From: Priapulus caudatus
Lineage: Eukaryota > Priapulida > Priapulimorpha > Priapulimorphida > Priapulidae
Length of the DNA stretch: 20,039 bases
Direction: 5' to 3'
NCBI RefSeq assembly: GCF_000485595.1
Contig: NW_014577122.1
Coordinates: 474,134 to 494,172, forward strand
This document shows, piece by piece, positions 9,116 through 18,926 of the stretch (positions are counted from its first letter, which is position 1; each line of letters starts with the position of its first letter). A program made the translations under genes and the position numbers. The notes beneath the pieces are model-generated. The model had not been told where the DNA came from and searched no databases. It was given only the letters and a program-made list of their open reading frames with translations.

Positions 9116-9165
<50 letters not shown>
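8881..9165 (+). repeat. CAG/AAC trinucleotide array (285 bp)
   Basis: Blocks of AGC, AAC and AGT/CGT triplets ending in a pure run of fifteen AGC units (9121-9165). A higher-order unit of roughly 45-60 bp (AGC block, then TAGCCGTAGTAAC, then AAC block) repeats about three times between 8960 and 9110. The Ser/Asn + frame (8875-9240) and the minus-strand Leu and Ala/Val frames are explained by the repeat. Confidence 0.96.
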
Positions 9166-9167
<2 letters not shown>

Positions 9168-10085
9168 CACAAGTAGAGCTTCCAGGCGTAATGTTCGCAC
9201 GAACTGCTCTACCGTGAGTATATACGCAGTGATGAAATGACGCTGGCCAAATGCAGCCAGCTATGTTAATTATGCTAATCATGCACGCTATGCTGATTAG
9301 TATAACGAGGCCGATTTTCCCGGTGCGTGACGCGAGCATGTTGTTTGGTGTATTGCATGATAATAGAACGCTGTTAAATTTTGAAGCAAACAACTATAGT
9401 TATAATGATAAATTTCCAGGCCGTGCGGCCGCCATTAACCACGCGGGCATATGAATTCGAGTAGCTACGAGACAAGAGTAACTTCACGCACCTGTCGCTA
9501 TAGCTCGTTACGTACAAAACCTCGCGAAAAACAAACCACGTATAGCGACTGTGATTAGTTACGATGAGGTTTTAACGGAAACCTGCATTGTTCGAGTTCG
9601 TAATCGTAGAAAGCTCCCCCGAGCGTATTATGAGGGACGGCAGCATGTGAGTGAACTATCAACTTGATAGCGATGATGTTGGTGGTTGGCCACTGTGCTT
9701 CGCCACTTACTGCGCTCGCTAGTGGGTTGACGTTGAAAGAATGAACGCCCGCCAGTGGCATTTACCGAATGAATACATGGCGGGCTACATGCTGAATAGA
9801 ATATCTGCGATCGCATTCAAGCGTCTGATGTCACGCAGTGCGACGGAAAGCTGCATGTTTCCTAGCAACGGCGTCGAATGGCGACAAACAGTTGAACAGT
9901 TGACCCATGCCTCAGCCGCGAAATTCACGGAATCCTTCTATACCCTGAAACCGCAAAGTCTCGCGATAGTGAGCGCTGGTGCACAGAGAGAGTAGCGTCG
10001 TCGCCGTGGGTTCTGGGTTGCGGGAACAATTACTCCGAGATATTATTCTCGTATTGTCGACGTACGTGAAATTTCCATCGAGTAA
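9166..10085. other. No gene recognised; one weak frame and a TAAT-rich patch
   Basis: Unique sequence. The + frame 9741-9995 (84 codons, ATG to stop) is free of low-complexity sequence, with a varied residue composition (begins MNARQWHLPN). I recognise no domain and its length is within chance expectation for 20 kb. At 9265-9302 there is a dense patch of TTAATTA, GCTAATCA and TGATTAG motifs. Confidence 0.45.
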
Positions 10086-10209
10086 ATATTAATTATTACT
10101 AAATTATTATTATTATTATTATAATTATTATAATTATTATAATTATTTATAATTATTATAATTATTTATATTATTATTATTATTATTATTAATAAGTAGT
10201 AATTATTAC
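10086..10209 (+). repeat. ATT / AATTATT AT-rich microsatellite
   Basis: Runs of ATT triplets and AATTATTAT units with almost no G or C. Confidence 0.96.
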
Positions 10210-11640
10210 AGACAGTTGGTCGCGTTGCGTCACAGTGTTTGTTTTATAAATGAGACAAACGCGGATGGCTATAGCGTAGAACGGTGGTGGTCCCCGATAG
10301 GGGTCCGGAAGTACCGTGGACAGGGGGCGCTGTGCGCGCTAGCACAGGCGATTGATGTATCATGGTGTCAATGGCGACCGCAACTGTTTTTAATGAAGTG
10401 CTGGTCCATTATCTATGAAAATAGTGGATCGAAATGAACATTAATTGTCCGGAAAGCAGGTTCAGCGCCAGCTAAATTGAATACCACTTAGATTCGGGCC
10501 CCTGTCTGTCATGAGTCGTGCTTGTTTTGATAAGCAATTCCTCGCGATATTGGAACAGAAATTCATATTTTTTCATTCGATTATTATTCATGCTGTGTGA
10601 CGCATTGATAGTGGGACCTGTCTTTGTATATTATGCATATTTCAATTTATATTAGATCGGTCGGTGAATATCAGATCATAAGCAAGTGGTGTTGGTACAA
10701 GAGACATGTATTAGGCTCATATATATGCATGTCTATGCTGCTCTGTTGACATTGATTATCCTACGAATAGCAGGTTCCCGTTTTAATTACGACTTCTGCT
10801 GCTCTGTGTCCTGATTCGCTGGTACGTGAGTCAACTGAGAATTAATAGGTTCTCTGGCAGAATTAATCACAGGCGCGATCGACCAGCACTGACCGTTGAC
10901 CTGTAGGGGCCTACATCGTAATTGACGTGTACTTATTCAGACGTACGGAGGTGAAGCCTGGGTCTTCGTTTCATACATGCAATCTTGATGAAAAAAATCA
11001 TGTATATAAATACACTCTGGGTATACATCAATGCGCGCTTCAGTGATGAGAACTAATTGAATGAATTCATTTGTGAATTCTATTGAATGATATTTAAATT
11101 AGAAGTGAACAAGTTTCCAGACCAAATCGATCGCATATAATCGGTATATCATTCAAAATTTGATAAATTCGAGTCACTAAAGAAATCACACCATTATCAC
11201 AGCAAGGTCATTTCTCCGTTGCTAGTTACATTTCACCTTTTCTATAAACTGCGTGCTAGTGTGTTGCGAGGGCAGTAGTCGATGCGGTAGCTGGGGACTG
11301 TCACAGTGATCACCGTGTTTGCTGTATTGGACCCGTTGTTTAGCATCCACGGCTACATCATGCCGCTTGCTTTTAAACCCACCACACACGCGTCAGTCGC
11401 CAGCACATTGTAGCCAATCTGTTGCCGTGGCGGCGGCGTGCATTTGTGTTGGTCGCGTGAATGCCGGATGCATAATGGACTGCATTAGGGTACTGCCAGC
11501 ACTCGGTGTATACCTGGGAAGGCCGCGCACCGGGGCAATTGCCGTAAATGTTTCTCACAATGCATTTATTTGCTTCTCTAACTTCTCGGTGCTATGGAAG
11601 CCAGACCGTGGCACCATACACGGATATAATGCACGAGCCC
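10210..11640. other. No gene recognised
   Basis: About 1.4 kb of unique sequence. A 196-codon + frame begins at 11319 and continues through the next CACG array. Its first 110 or so residues are not low complexity but match no domain I know. By simple stop-codon arithmetic, about ten stop-free runs of that length are expected by chance in 20 kb on six frames. Confidence 0.5.
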
Positions 11641-11756
11641 ATATAGGCACGCAGGCACATGCACGTGACACCCACGTACATAGTCACTCGCACACACCCA
11701 CGCACGTGTACACGCACGCACCCACGCACGCAGCCACGCACGCGTTCACACAGACG
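11641..11756 (+). repeat. CACG/CACA array
   Basis: Degenerate CACG, CACA and CCACG units in the same strand sense as the 1525-1658 array. Confidence 0.9.
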
Positions 11757-14394
11757 CCCCCGCGCAGGTTTAGCGAGTTGAATTTAAATATCGGAAAAAT
11801 ATCGGTATCATACGGTATACGTGAAAGGTGGCGTGATACGTCGAGACAGCTACTATACATACGTGTATATGTGTCGTCTTCTATACGCACCAGAACAGCT
11901 TCGCGGTGATATCTAGGTGCTATGCATCTGACAACAACGCTTCAAAAAGTGAAAACACGCGCCTTGCATGCCGGCTGACAAGCCTCGTATTAAAAATAGC
12001 CTTCACTTCGTAGTTTCCCAGTCCGCACGAGAATCTGAGCAAGGAGCGCCGGTGAGAGCTGAAAGGCAATTCCGCGTAAAGCAACAATGATATTCATGGA
12101 TTTTGTTAGTGCATTATTTTTGCACGCGCCGCGGCACAATTCTCGATAGCAACCACGAGCATTGCAGCGTTGATTATGGACAAGGGCTAGGTTCCTATAC
12201 GCGAGCTTTCTCTCTTTCTCTTTCTCTCTCTCTCTTACAAAAATTGCATTGCGTTCGTTTGCAGTACACGCTACCACGCCGATCTCCCCTCCCCTCCCCT
12301 TCTCTCTATCTAGCAGTGATTCGCTCCGACGAATTATCGCGACGGCCTTACTTGCTGAAAGCCGTGTTGAGGGAAATGCAGTGATAAGCCCGTCGCAATT
12401 TCCTCAGCTATTGTAGCAGAAAAGTTGCTGTTGCTGTCCGTGATTGCTGCCTATCAGATCACGGTTTCTGGCGATTCTCAACCGACGTGCCGAGCTCAGC
12501 ATCCCGCGCTGTGTTTCAGTCGCAGGGATGCTCGTTGATTAATACCAGTCACTGTTTTCCCTGTTCCCAATATTTTTTCTGAGAATTCCCGAACGATGCA
12601 TTTGACTCCTTGCGCTAAGGATATATGAAGGAAGGAGATAGGGACTAATAACAAAACTTCCATCGATGCCTTCCGTCGTTCAGCGTGGTCCTTGTTACGC
12701 AATTCTTTTTGGCTTTACGCGTGACGCGTTACGCGTGTTTTTCGTGTGGCATGATTCTCTCGGTAGCGGTTATGTGTGTTTCGGTGTTGTGTGCGTGTGT
12801 TGTTAATTGGTGTGTTTTCGTGGTGGGTCGAAGCGCTGTCACAAGTTTAGGGAAACAATGTGTAGATCTGCGTTTGCATTGTTTTCTTGCGAGAAATTGA
12901 AACCAAGCGGGCAGTGATAAAGAGTTGAAAGATTTCGCATTATTTATTTCTGGGTACAATATTCCGAGGCGTTTGCTTCCGAAAGATGGGCGTTAATCTA
13001 GACCTGTTTACAAATTATTCGGTTCAGAGCTCGCAAGCAATATATTTTTGGTGGGCGCATTAAACTCGTCATTAATACTTTATCTAATGTAACGCGACTC
13101 TAATATTCATGCGTGCCTTTTGCATGATTCAAACGTATTATGAGGCAAGCGCACTCGAACAGTACCTGTAGCTGCGTGCGTAACGTTACACCGGGTTCCG
13201 AATGCTAAGCCACATTAAATTCACAAAACTCAAAGCACGCGATCACTTGGAAAACCTGCCACGATGAAAGGCCCGCGGATCGGGAAAATGCTTCTGTAAA
13301 TAAGCATTAGTTAGCAGCATTGTAGGCAACATCAATCAATAATTCATCATAAAGGTATAGACACATTTCGCATTTACGCTCTCCGTGCTGTGTAGATACT
13401 GTTTCGCGATGGTATCTAGTTTTAGACACGAACTGCGCGCGCCGCCCAGATGCCAGCATAAAGGACCGCATCGATCAGTGGCGCTGCCGTCGCATGTGGC
13501 GTAGGTACGCTGAAATTTTGCATCCAGTACTGTAACTACCTCTCGTTTCGTATGTATATCACGGGAACGCACACGAATGCAGTGCTTTGCATGTGCGTTC
13601 GTGACTCGTGCGTGCGTGCGGTGAGTCTAGCCTTGCCTTCACTAGATCGATACGCGGCGTGCGTCCGTAGAAAATGTTTTTTTTTTCCTTCTTGAAAATA
13701 CCTATAGGCTTTCTTCGCTTCGCGCGTGTTTTTTTTCGCACTCGGGTCTTTGTTAGTAAATCTTGCGCGTAAAATAATGCGTTCTCGCTCTCGCGCAGCG
13801 TCGTTCGGTGCAATCGCACAATACGCGTTCACGGAGATGCTGTGAGGAGTGAAGGTAGGCGCGTGAAAGACGGTGGGTACTCTGCAGGTATAGCGTGTGC
13901 GCGTGTCTTGCTGCGTTAAATCTTCTCTCTTTACTCGTACGGTTTTACGGACACAAATACTTGTCAGAAGAATACACTATATAATTCTATAAATATACAC
14001 TATAAATAGACTATAATACAAAACACTAATAATACGCAATTCTCTCATCCACAAACATTTTCGACGTACCACCAACGTTTGTGTAATAACACTTCGATCG
14101 TAGAAAATCCGACGCGAACCTGCGCAGACGTATTTGGCTTGGCGAGATATGTGAAATCGTCGCTGCGTTATTTCTGTACCTTGGAGATTTCTAAGTCCCC
14201 GCGGTACTAACTATACCTGCATAAATAACCAGCGAAGGATATATGCTGCCTTACGTCTCGATCAGGATTCCGATATCGCAGTTTCTTTTTTCGTACATAA
14301 GGTAGACGCCTATCATCGTGTGTATCTTGGGTATTACGTGTCATTTCGAGCCGAAACAACGAAGCGCAGCGTAAAGCGTGTCGTGCGAGTGCGT
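11757..14394. other. No gene recognised
   Basis: About 2.6 kb of unique sequence with a short CT tract at 12207-12235, GT-rich patches near 12770-12830 and CGTG units near 13600-13620. An imperfect 36-nt hairpin (GAACGCACA with TGTGCGTTC) is at 13565-13600. No frame shows a domain. Confidence 0.5.
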
Positions 14395-14573
14395 GCATGT
14401 GCGCGCGCGTCTGTATGCGTGCGTGCGCGTTTACATGCGTGCGGGCATGTGCGTGCGCGTCTGTATGCGTGCGTGCGCGTTTGCATGCGTGCGGGCGTGT
14501 GCGTGCGCGTTTGCATGCGTGCGGGCGTGTGCGTGCGCGTTTGCATGCGTGCGTGCGTGTGCGTGTGTTATAT
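14395..14573 (+). repeat. GC-rich minisatellite with 50-, 50-, 30- and 30-bp units
   Basis: Units run 14395-14444, 14445-14494, 14495-14524 and 14525 to about 14554, each ending in GCATGCGTGCG(G) or the variant ACATGCGTGCGG. The 50-bp unit is the 30-bp unit plus 20 bp carrying TGTATGCGTGCGTGCG. It ends in GTGT/CGTG units. All six frames are open, which produces several Arg/Ala/Cys/Val or Thr/His frames that I reject as genes. Confidence 0.92.
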
Positions 14574-14669
14574 CGCGCACGTATCGCATGAACATGCGCG
14601 TGTGCACAGAGCTGTGCGTGTAGACAACCATGTACCAGACGACGCAAGTACGCGTCTTTCTCGTCCGTT

Positions 14670-14780
14670 ATCGTTGTCGTCGTCGTCGTTGTCGTCTTTG
14701 TCGTCCTTGTCATCGTTGTCGTCCTTGTCGTTGTCGTCGTTGTCGTCTTTGTCGTCTTTGTCATCGTTGTCGTCGTCGCG
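14670..14780 (+). repeat. GTC/TTG trinucleotide array
   Basis: TCG-TTG-TCG-TCC-TTG units with no other motif. The minus-strand translation is an Asp/Lys-rich or Thr-rich low-complexity frame. Confidence 0.93.
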
Positions 14781-14887
14781 TACGTGACCGACGTAGACGT
14801 GTGTCACAGTTGTGGTCAGCTGACGGTGAGGACAGAGGCGCTGAGTTATAAATAGTTGAGGGTGCAGACAAGGCGCAGCTATCAGTC

Positions 14888-15022
14888 GAGAGAGAGAGTA
14901 ACCGGAGACACGTACAGAGAGAGAGAGAGGTGGTTAAGAGGGAGGGATAGGGAGAAACGCAAAGTGGTAGAGAGGTGAGGAAGGAGAAGAAAGGGTGAGG
15001 GAAAGAGGAGAGTGAAACATAG
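14888..15022 (+). repeat. Purine-rich GA tract
   Basis: GAGAGA runs at 14888-14898 and about 14918-14929, then degenerate GAGGGA/AGAGG purine stretches up to the GT run. Opposite in sense to the CT run 270 bp downstream. Confidence 0.9.
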
Positions 15023-15025
15023 AGA

Positions 15026-15026
<1 letters not shown>

Positions 15027-15074
<48 letters not shown>

Positions 15075-15146
15075 GTGTGTGGTGGTGTGGTGGGTGTGTT
15101 GTGTGTGTGTGTGGTGTGTGTGGCGCGCGCCTGCGCGCGCGCGCGG
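15027..15146 (+). repeat. (TG)23 run followed by GT-rich and alternating GC sequence
   Basis: Pure TG dinucleotides at 15027-15072, then GTGTG/GGTG variants to 15122, then alternating GC (GGCGCGCGCC and a GC run) at 15122-15146. Confidence 0.96.
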
Positions 15147-15283
15147 CGTGCGGTCTGTAGGTCGGTGTATGTGTGTAAGCGAGAAATGTGAGGTGCGAGT
15201 GCGAGGAGAAAGAACGGGTCACGTAAGCACTGTGGATCCCACTGCCGACTCCTATTCCAGTACACACTCCGCTCAGCGCTCTC

Positions 15284-15465
<182 letters not shown>

Positions 15466-17069
15466 CATGCATACTATTTTCTACCAGCGCGTCGGCGACA
15501 ATATTGTCTTGTTTATGCGTTTGTTGCGTTGTGGCTATTCGTTCATGCCGGGTGGGTTTTTCCGCCGGTGTGTTCCGCGACCCACGGTGTGCAATGCGGC
15601 ATGAAGAGAAATAAAAGAGAGCTAGTTGCGCTCTGTGTGCTGTGCGTGTGTATACAGAGGTTGCGTGGGGGTGCGCGGCAGGGGCCGCAACTCTACTTCA
15701 TGTTTCATGCATTTGCAGTGAAAAGAAACGCAGTTACGGAAGGAATGTCCAGAAATTGTTGGGGAGTTTGCGCGCGCGAGCATAAGTATGAAATATTCAT
15801 CGCACACATTTTGATCATTTGTAAGAAAGGTCGTCGATGCCACGTATATATAATACGTAATCGTCCCTAGAATCTAGGTTGTCGTGCGCGGAGAAATCGG
15901 AATGTCACTCGAGCACAAAACACGTGGTGTCACACTCAGGGAGGTATTTACCACAAGACTTCAGTCGCAGTAGTTCGCCGTAGTCGTGGGGTTCCTTTCT
16001 TCGCACAGACATAAACTGTGATACCATGGTGTGATCTCGCTCGCTACAATACCATTCATTTGCGATGTTCACTTGATTTCCTTTTAAAAATCACGGTGAT
16101 GGATATTATCGATAATCACGAGAGAAAAAATGGCGAAATGCATTACACACGGACACAGTTATACCTACATTAGCATCGATCGCATTTCCGACAATGAAAT
16201 GTGCGTCATCTCTGCGTAGTTACGATTTACGACACCTCGTACATGCGCACCAAGGAGCGTATATTACTATAAGCAGACTACAGACAATACATTGCCTCAC
16301 TAATGCACGCTCGTCTCTGCAGGCGTCTTTAGATTTTTATTATTTCCATTCGCACCATTTTTCGAGGCGTCTAGTTATACTAACACTCGTAGACGTTAGT
16401 CATTGTATTCCTTCCGGCAAATATGGTTTCTAATTACTGTCCCGCAGTCGAAACCCGCATTTACCCTCCACGAGATTGATTTGTCTGCGTTCGTGGCTGC
16501 CTGTACATCGCTCGTAAACTAAAGCACCCGCAACGTAATTGCTGTTGGAAATTTCCGCAAGTTGATTTGCGTATAATTATAGAATGGTTTACTCGCTGGC
16601 AAGTTCTTTTAATTAAGATTTCATGCGACCAATCACCCTGGCAGGTACACAACCAGGCCGACAATTTCTCCTGTCTACCCGCAACCATAAACAAATTGTT
16701 TGTCGCGCTTAAATAATAAATATAAACAATCGCGATGGTTTTTCTTCGAGTTTGCATGAAGGTGTCTGCGTGTGCGCGATCTTGACAATGAATTTCTCAT
16801 GCGCACTGCGATTGAACTCTGCTGTAGAAAAGAGTCTGTTAGCGGACGCGATGACGGCGTTTGCTGGCAGCACATTATCTCCCAACGCTCTGCCTGCGAC
16901 ACGTTTGAGCTGGATCAAGCTGCATTAGCACGTACCGTCCGTCACTCTAGCAGTGAGCTAACACGGAACCCGTAGAAGCACTCCGCGCGTTTCACACTCC
17001 AGCCATAATTCATGTCTTCAGCAGATGCAGTGTATGTGTATGTAGTATGTGGAAGGTGTAGCAAATGCA
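15466..17069. other. No gene recognised; probably intron upstream of the DDR exon
   Basis: About 1.6 kb of unique sequence on the immediate 5' side of the DDR exon. I looked here for the preceding DDR exon (the start of the discoidin domain up to the Arg-Leu junction) and did not find it. The non-repeat tail (15466-15870) of a long + frame running out of the repeats has no domain. Confidence 0.5.
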
Positions 17070-17076
17070 GTGTGTG

Positions 17077-17150
<74 letters not shown>

Positions 17151-17160
17151 CGTGTATGTG
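17070..17160 (+). repeat. TG / CGTG microsatellite just upstream of the DDR acceptor
   Basis: Ten TG units (17071-17090) are followed by a run of CGTG units to 17120, then thirteen TG units (17121-17146), then CGTG/TATG. It ends about 43 bases before the exon. In the sense transcript it is a UG-rich tract. Confidence 0.97.
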
Positions 17161-17203
17161 CACCGATGTAGCCTCTATAAGTCTACTTCGCTGTTCATTG
17201 CAG
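17161..17203 (+). promoter_or_regulatory. 3' splice site (acceptor) of the DDR exon
   Basis: A moderately pyrimidine-rich stretch (17181-17200) ends in TTGCAG, cutting before 17204. The cut leaves the frame of the DDR-like protein open and aligned to the family. No strong branch-point match is visible; an A near 17185 is a plausible one. The next AG, at 17212-17213, would remove 10 bases and break the frame. Confidence 0.85.
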
Positions 17204-17435
17204 GTTGCGTCAGGAGCTGAACGGTGGTGCGTGGTGTCCGGCGAATCTCATCATCAAAGATTCGTACGAATACCTCGAGATCAACCTTGAAGGTCCGAAG
17301 GTCGTCACCGTTATCGAGACTCAAGGTCGTTTCGGTAACGGTCAAGGTCAGGAGTACGCGGAGTCGTACAGACTGGAGTACTGGCGGCCGGGAATGGACA
17401 AGTTTGTTCACTTTCGGAATCGGAACGGGGAGGAG
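17204..17435 (+). CDS. Ddr: Internal exon of a discoidin domain receptor (DDR) tyrosine kinase, part of the discoidin domain
   Basis: DDRs are collagen-binding receptor tyrosine kinases of the plasma membrane. This exon encodes 77 residues from the middle of the extracellular discoidin domain. It starts after the acceptor AG at 17202-17203 with the last base of a split codon (an AGG or CGG Arg would fit the R-L of DDR1/2) and ends on a complete GAG codon before the donor GTAAGC at 17436. Exon residues 7-12 (GGAWCP) hold the Cys equivalent to human DDR2 Cys73, which is disulfide bonded. TQGR at residues 39-42 and the Glu at residue 50 line up, without gaps, with DDR2 Arg105 and Glu113, both implicated in collagen binding. 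The position of DDR2 Asp69 is Gly here. LEYWRPG follows at residues 57-63. The rest of the receptor (signal peptide, start and end of the discoidin domain, transmembrane segment, kinase) lies outside the window. Other F5/8C proteins are less likely, because the spacing matches DDR throughout. Confidence 0.93.
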
Positions 17436-17441
17436 GTAAGC
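17433..17441 (+). promoter_or_regulatory. 5' splice site (donor) of the DDR exon
   Basis: GAG followed by GTAAGC is close to the metazoan donor consensus. The cut after 17435 falls between codons (phase 0). Read-through would add only three residues (V, S, D) before a stop at 17445-17447, which supports the exon boundary. Confidence 0.88.
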
Positions 17442-17488
17442 GATTAGAATCCGGATGTGATGCCATCAGTAGTGAGTAGTGTGACTGT

Positions 17489-17572
17489 GTATAAATAAAT
17501 AAATATATATATAGATAGATATATAGATATGTATATGTATATATATATATGTCTATATCTATATACATTATA
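17489..17572 (+). repeat. TA / GATA microsatellite in the downstream intron
   Basis: TAAA, TATA and GATA units starting about 55 bases after the DDR donor. Confidence 0.93.
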
Positions 17573-17793
17573 CACTCCTGATGTCATATAGGCGCCTCAC
17601 GTTCGTGCTGGCTATTAATTAGTTAGCGTCTAATTATAAACGCGCACGTATGACTTATCACGAATGCACTCACGTATTTTTTACCATGCTTGCCGCTGCA
17701 CGGATAATTTGAGTCGATGCTAGTGCGTTATGTCGGATTAGGGTTAAGGTGTGTGATCTGAAATAACATATAAAGGCAGATATAACCAAGAGC

Positions 17794-18190
17794 TTATAAT
17801 ACATATATTATAATACATTACAATTAATTAACACAGCTGATAATACATTAATGATGATACATTAATTAACATTACATTACATTACAATCAAATACATATA
17901 TTAAATACATTACGATAATTAACAACATAACATTGCTACTAATAAACCATGTATTATAATAATTACCATTAATTACATACATACATACATAACTTAATCA
18001 TCCTATTATAATACATACCATAATTACCCATAACTGCTTACATAATTAATAATACATGTATTATAATACATTACAATTAATTAACATTACATTACATTGC
18101 ATAACTAATAATACATATATTATAATACATTACAATTAATTAACACATAACATTGCATTACATAATTAATAATACATGTATTATAATACA
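17794..18190 (+). repeat. AT-rich tandem array with a unit of about 60 bp
   Basis: The clearest units start at TAATAATACAT, positions 18047, 18106 and 18167 (periods 59 and 61). Each carries the near-palindrome ATAATACAT(G/A)TATTAT, then ACATTACAATTAATTAAC, then a variable ACATTACATTGCAT stretch. More decayed units can be followed back through about 17940 and 17890 to 17794. Confidence 0.88.
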
Positions 18191-18880
18191 TGTATGATTT
18201 ATAGCTCATGATATAACGGTAGCATATACCGTGGCTGGAGCGGCTACCGGCTGCTCTAACCTCCCACGTACACAGCCTTACAGGTATCCGTAAACTACCT
18301 TAGGTCGTTAGCGTGTTCTATTTCGATCGTTACTGTATTGTCATGTTGTTGCATAATTATGAAGGAGTAGAATTGCATTTAGGCGTACACAAGCAGTCCG
18401 TGCTACAGATGTATACTCGTCGTTCGACGTTGGCGCCTGTATTATAAGAGATGGAATATGACGCCGTATAGAAAAGAACGTATCTCACAAGCCGCGAGTC
18501 CCACTTCCTGCCTAATGCACTTCCGGTCAGGATCCTGTTCAGAACGTCGCCTCGTTAACCCCACGCGTGCGTCACGCTCGTGTAGCAGCTGCTCGTTTAC
18601 GCGGGTTCCGTGAGATGGAAAATTCGCGAAGACACGCTGGAAACTCATTTCCCAGCCGCCGACAAAACGTAGGTTCTCGAAATGCGAGTTGCCACCCGTT
18701 GTCCGTTAACACGTTAGCAGAAGCAGTAACATTTCGTTAATCTAGACAAATTCGACGCGGTTTCCAGCCGTGATATTTGGTCGAATTGTCGAAAGGGCGG
18801 CGACGTTTCTACCTTAATTATCAGCATTTACGAGCCGGCAACTTCTATAACATCCTGGCGTTAATTATTATTCATTATTG
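18191..18880. other. No gene recognised; probably DDR intron
   Basis: Unique sequence. I looked for the next DDR exon (the end of the discoidin domain, with its CMRVELYG-like ending) and did not find it. The 68-codon minus frame at 18442-18648 has no known domain. Confidence 0.5.
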
Positions 18881-18926
18881 TCATAATCATCGTCATCATC
18901 ATCATCATCATCATTATCATCCTCAT
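18881..18926 (+). repeat. CAT/TCA trinucleotide run
   Basis: CATCAT units with some CGT and TTA variants. It makes a poly-His stretch in one + frame, which I reject as coding. Confidence 0.93.

Noticed and set aside
8794-9393. 199-codon minus frame with Ala/Val repeats and a hydrophobic end
   Set aside because: Its core is the third CAG/AAC array read backward. The remainder has no recognisable family.
11319-11909. 196-codon + frame, partly non-repetitive
   Set aside because: Half is the CACG array. The unique part (about 110 codons) is of a length expected several times by chance in six frames of 20 kb, and no domain was recognised.
14395-14573. Regularly repeated units that might suggest a CRISPR-like array
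   Set aside because: The units are contiguous with no unique spacers. It is a eukaryotic minisatellite.
14207-14787. Long overlapping frames on both strands (Thr/Lys, Arg/Ala/Cys, His/Ala)
   Set aside because: All are translations of the minisatellite and the GTC array, open in every frame.
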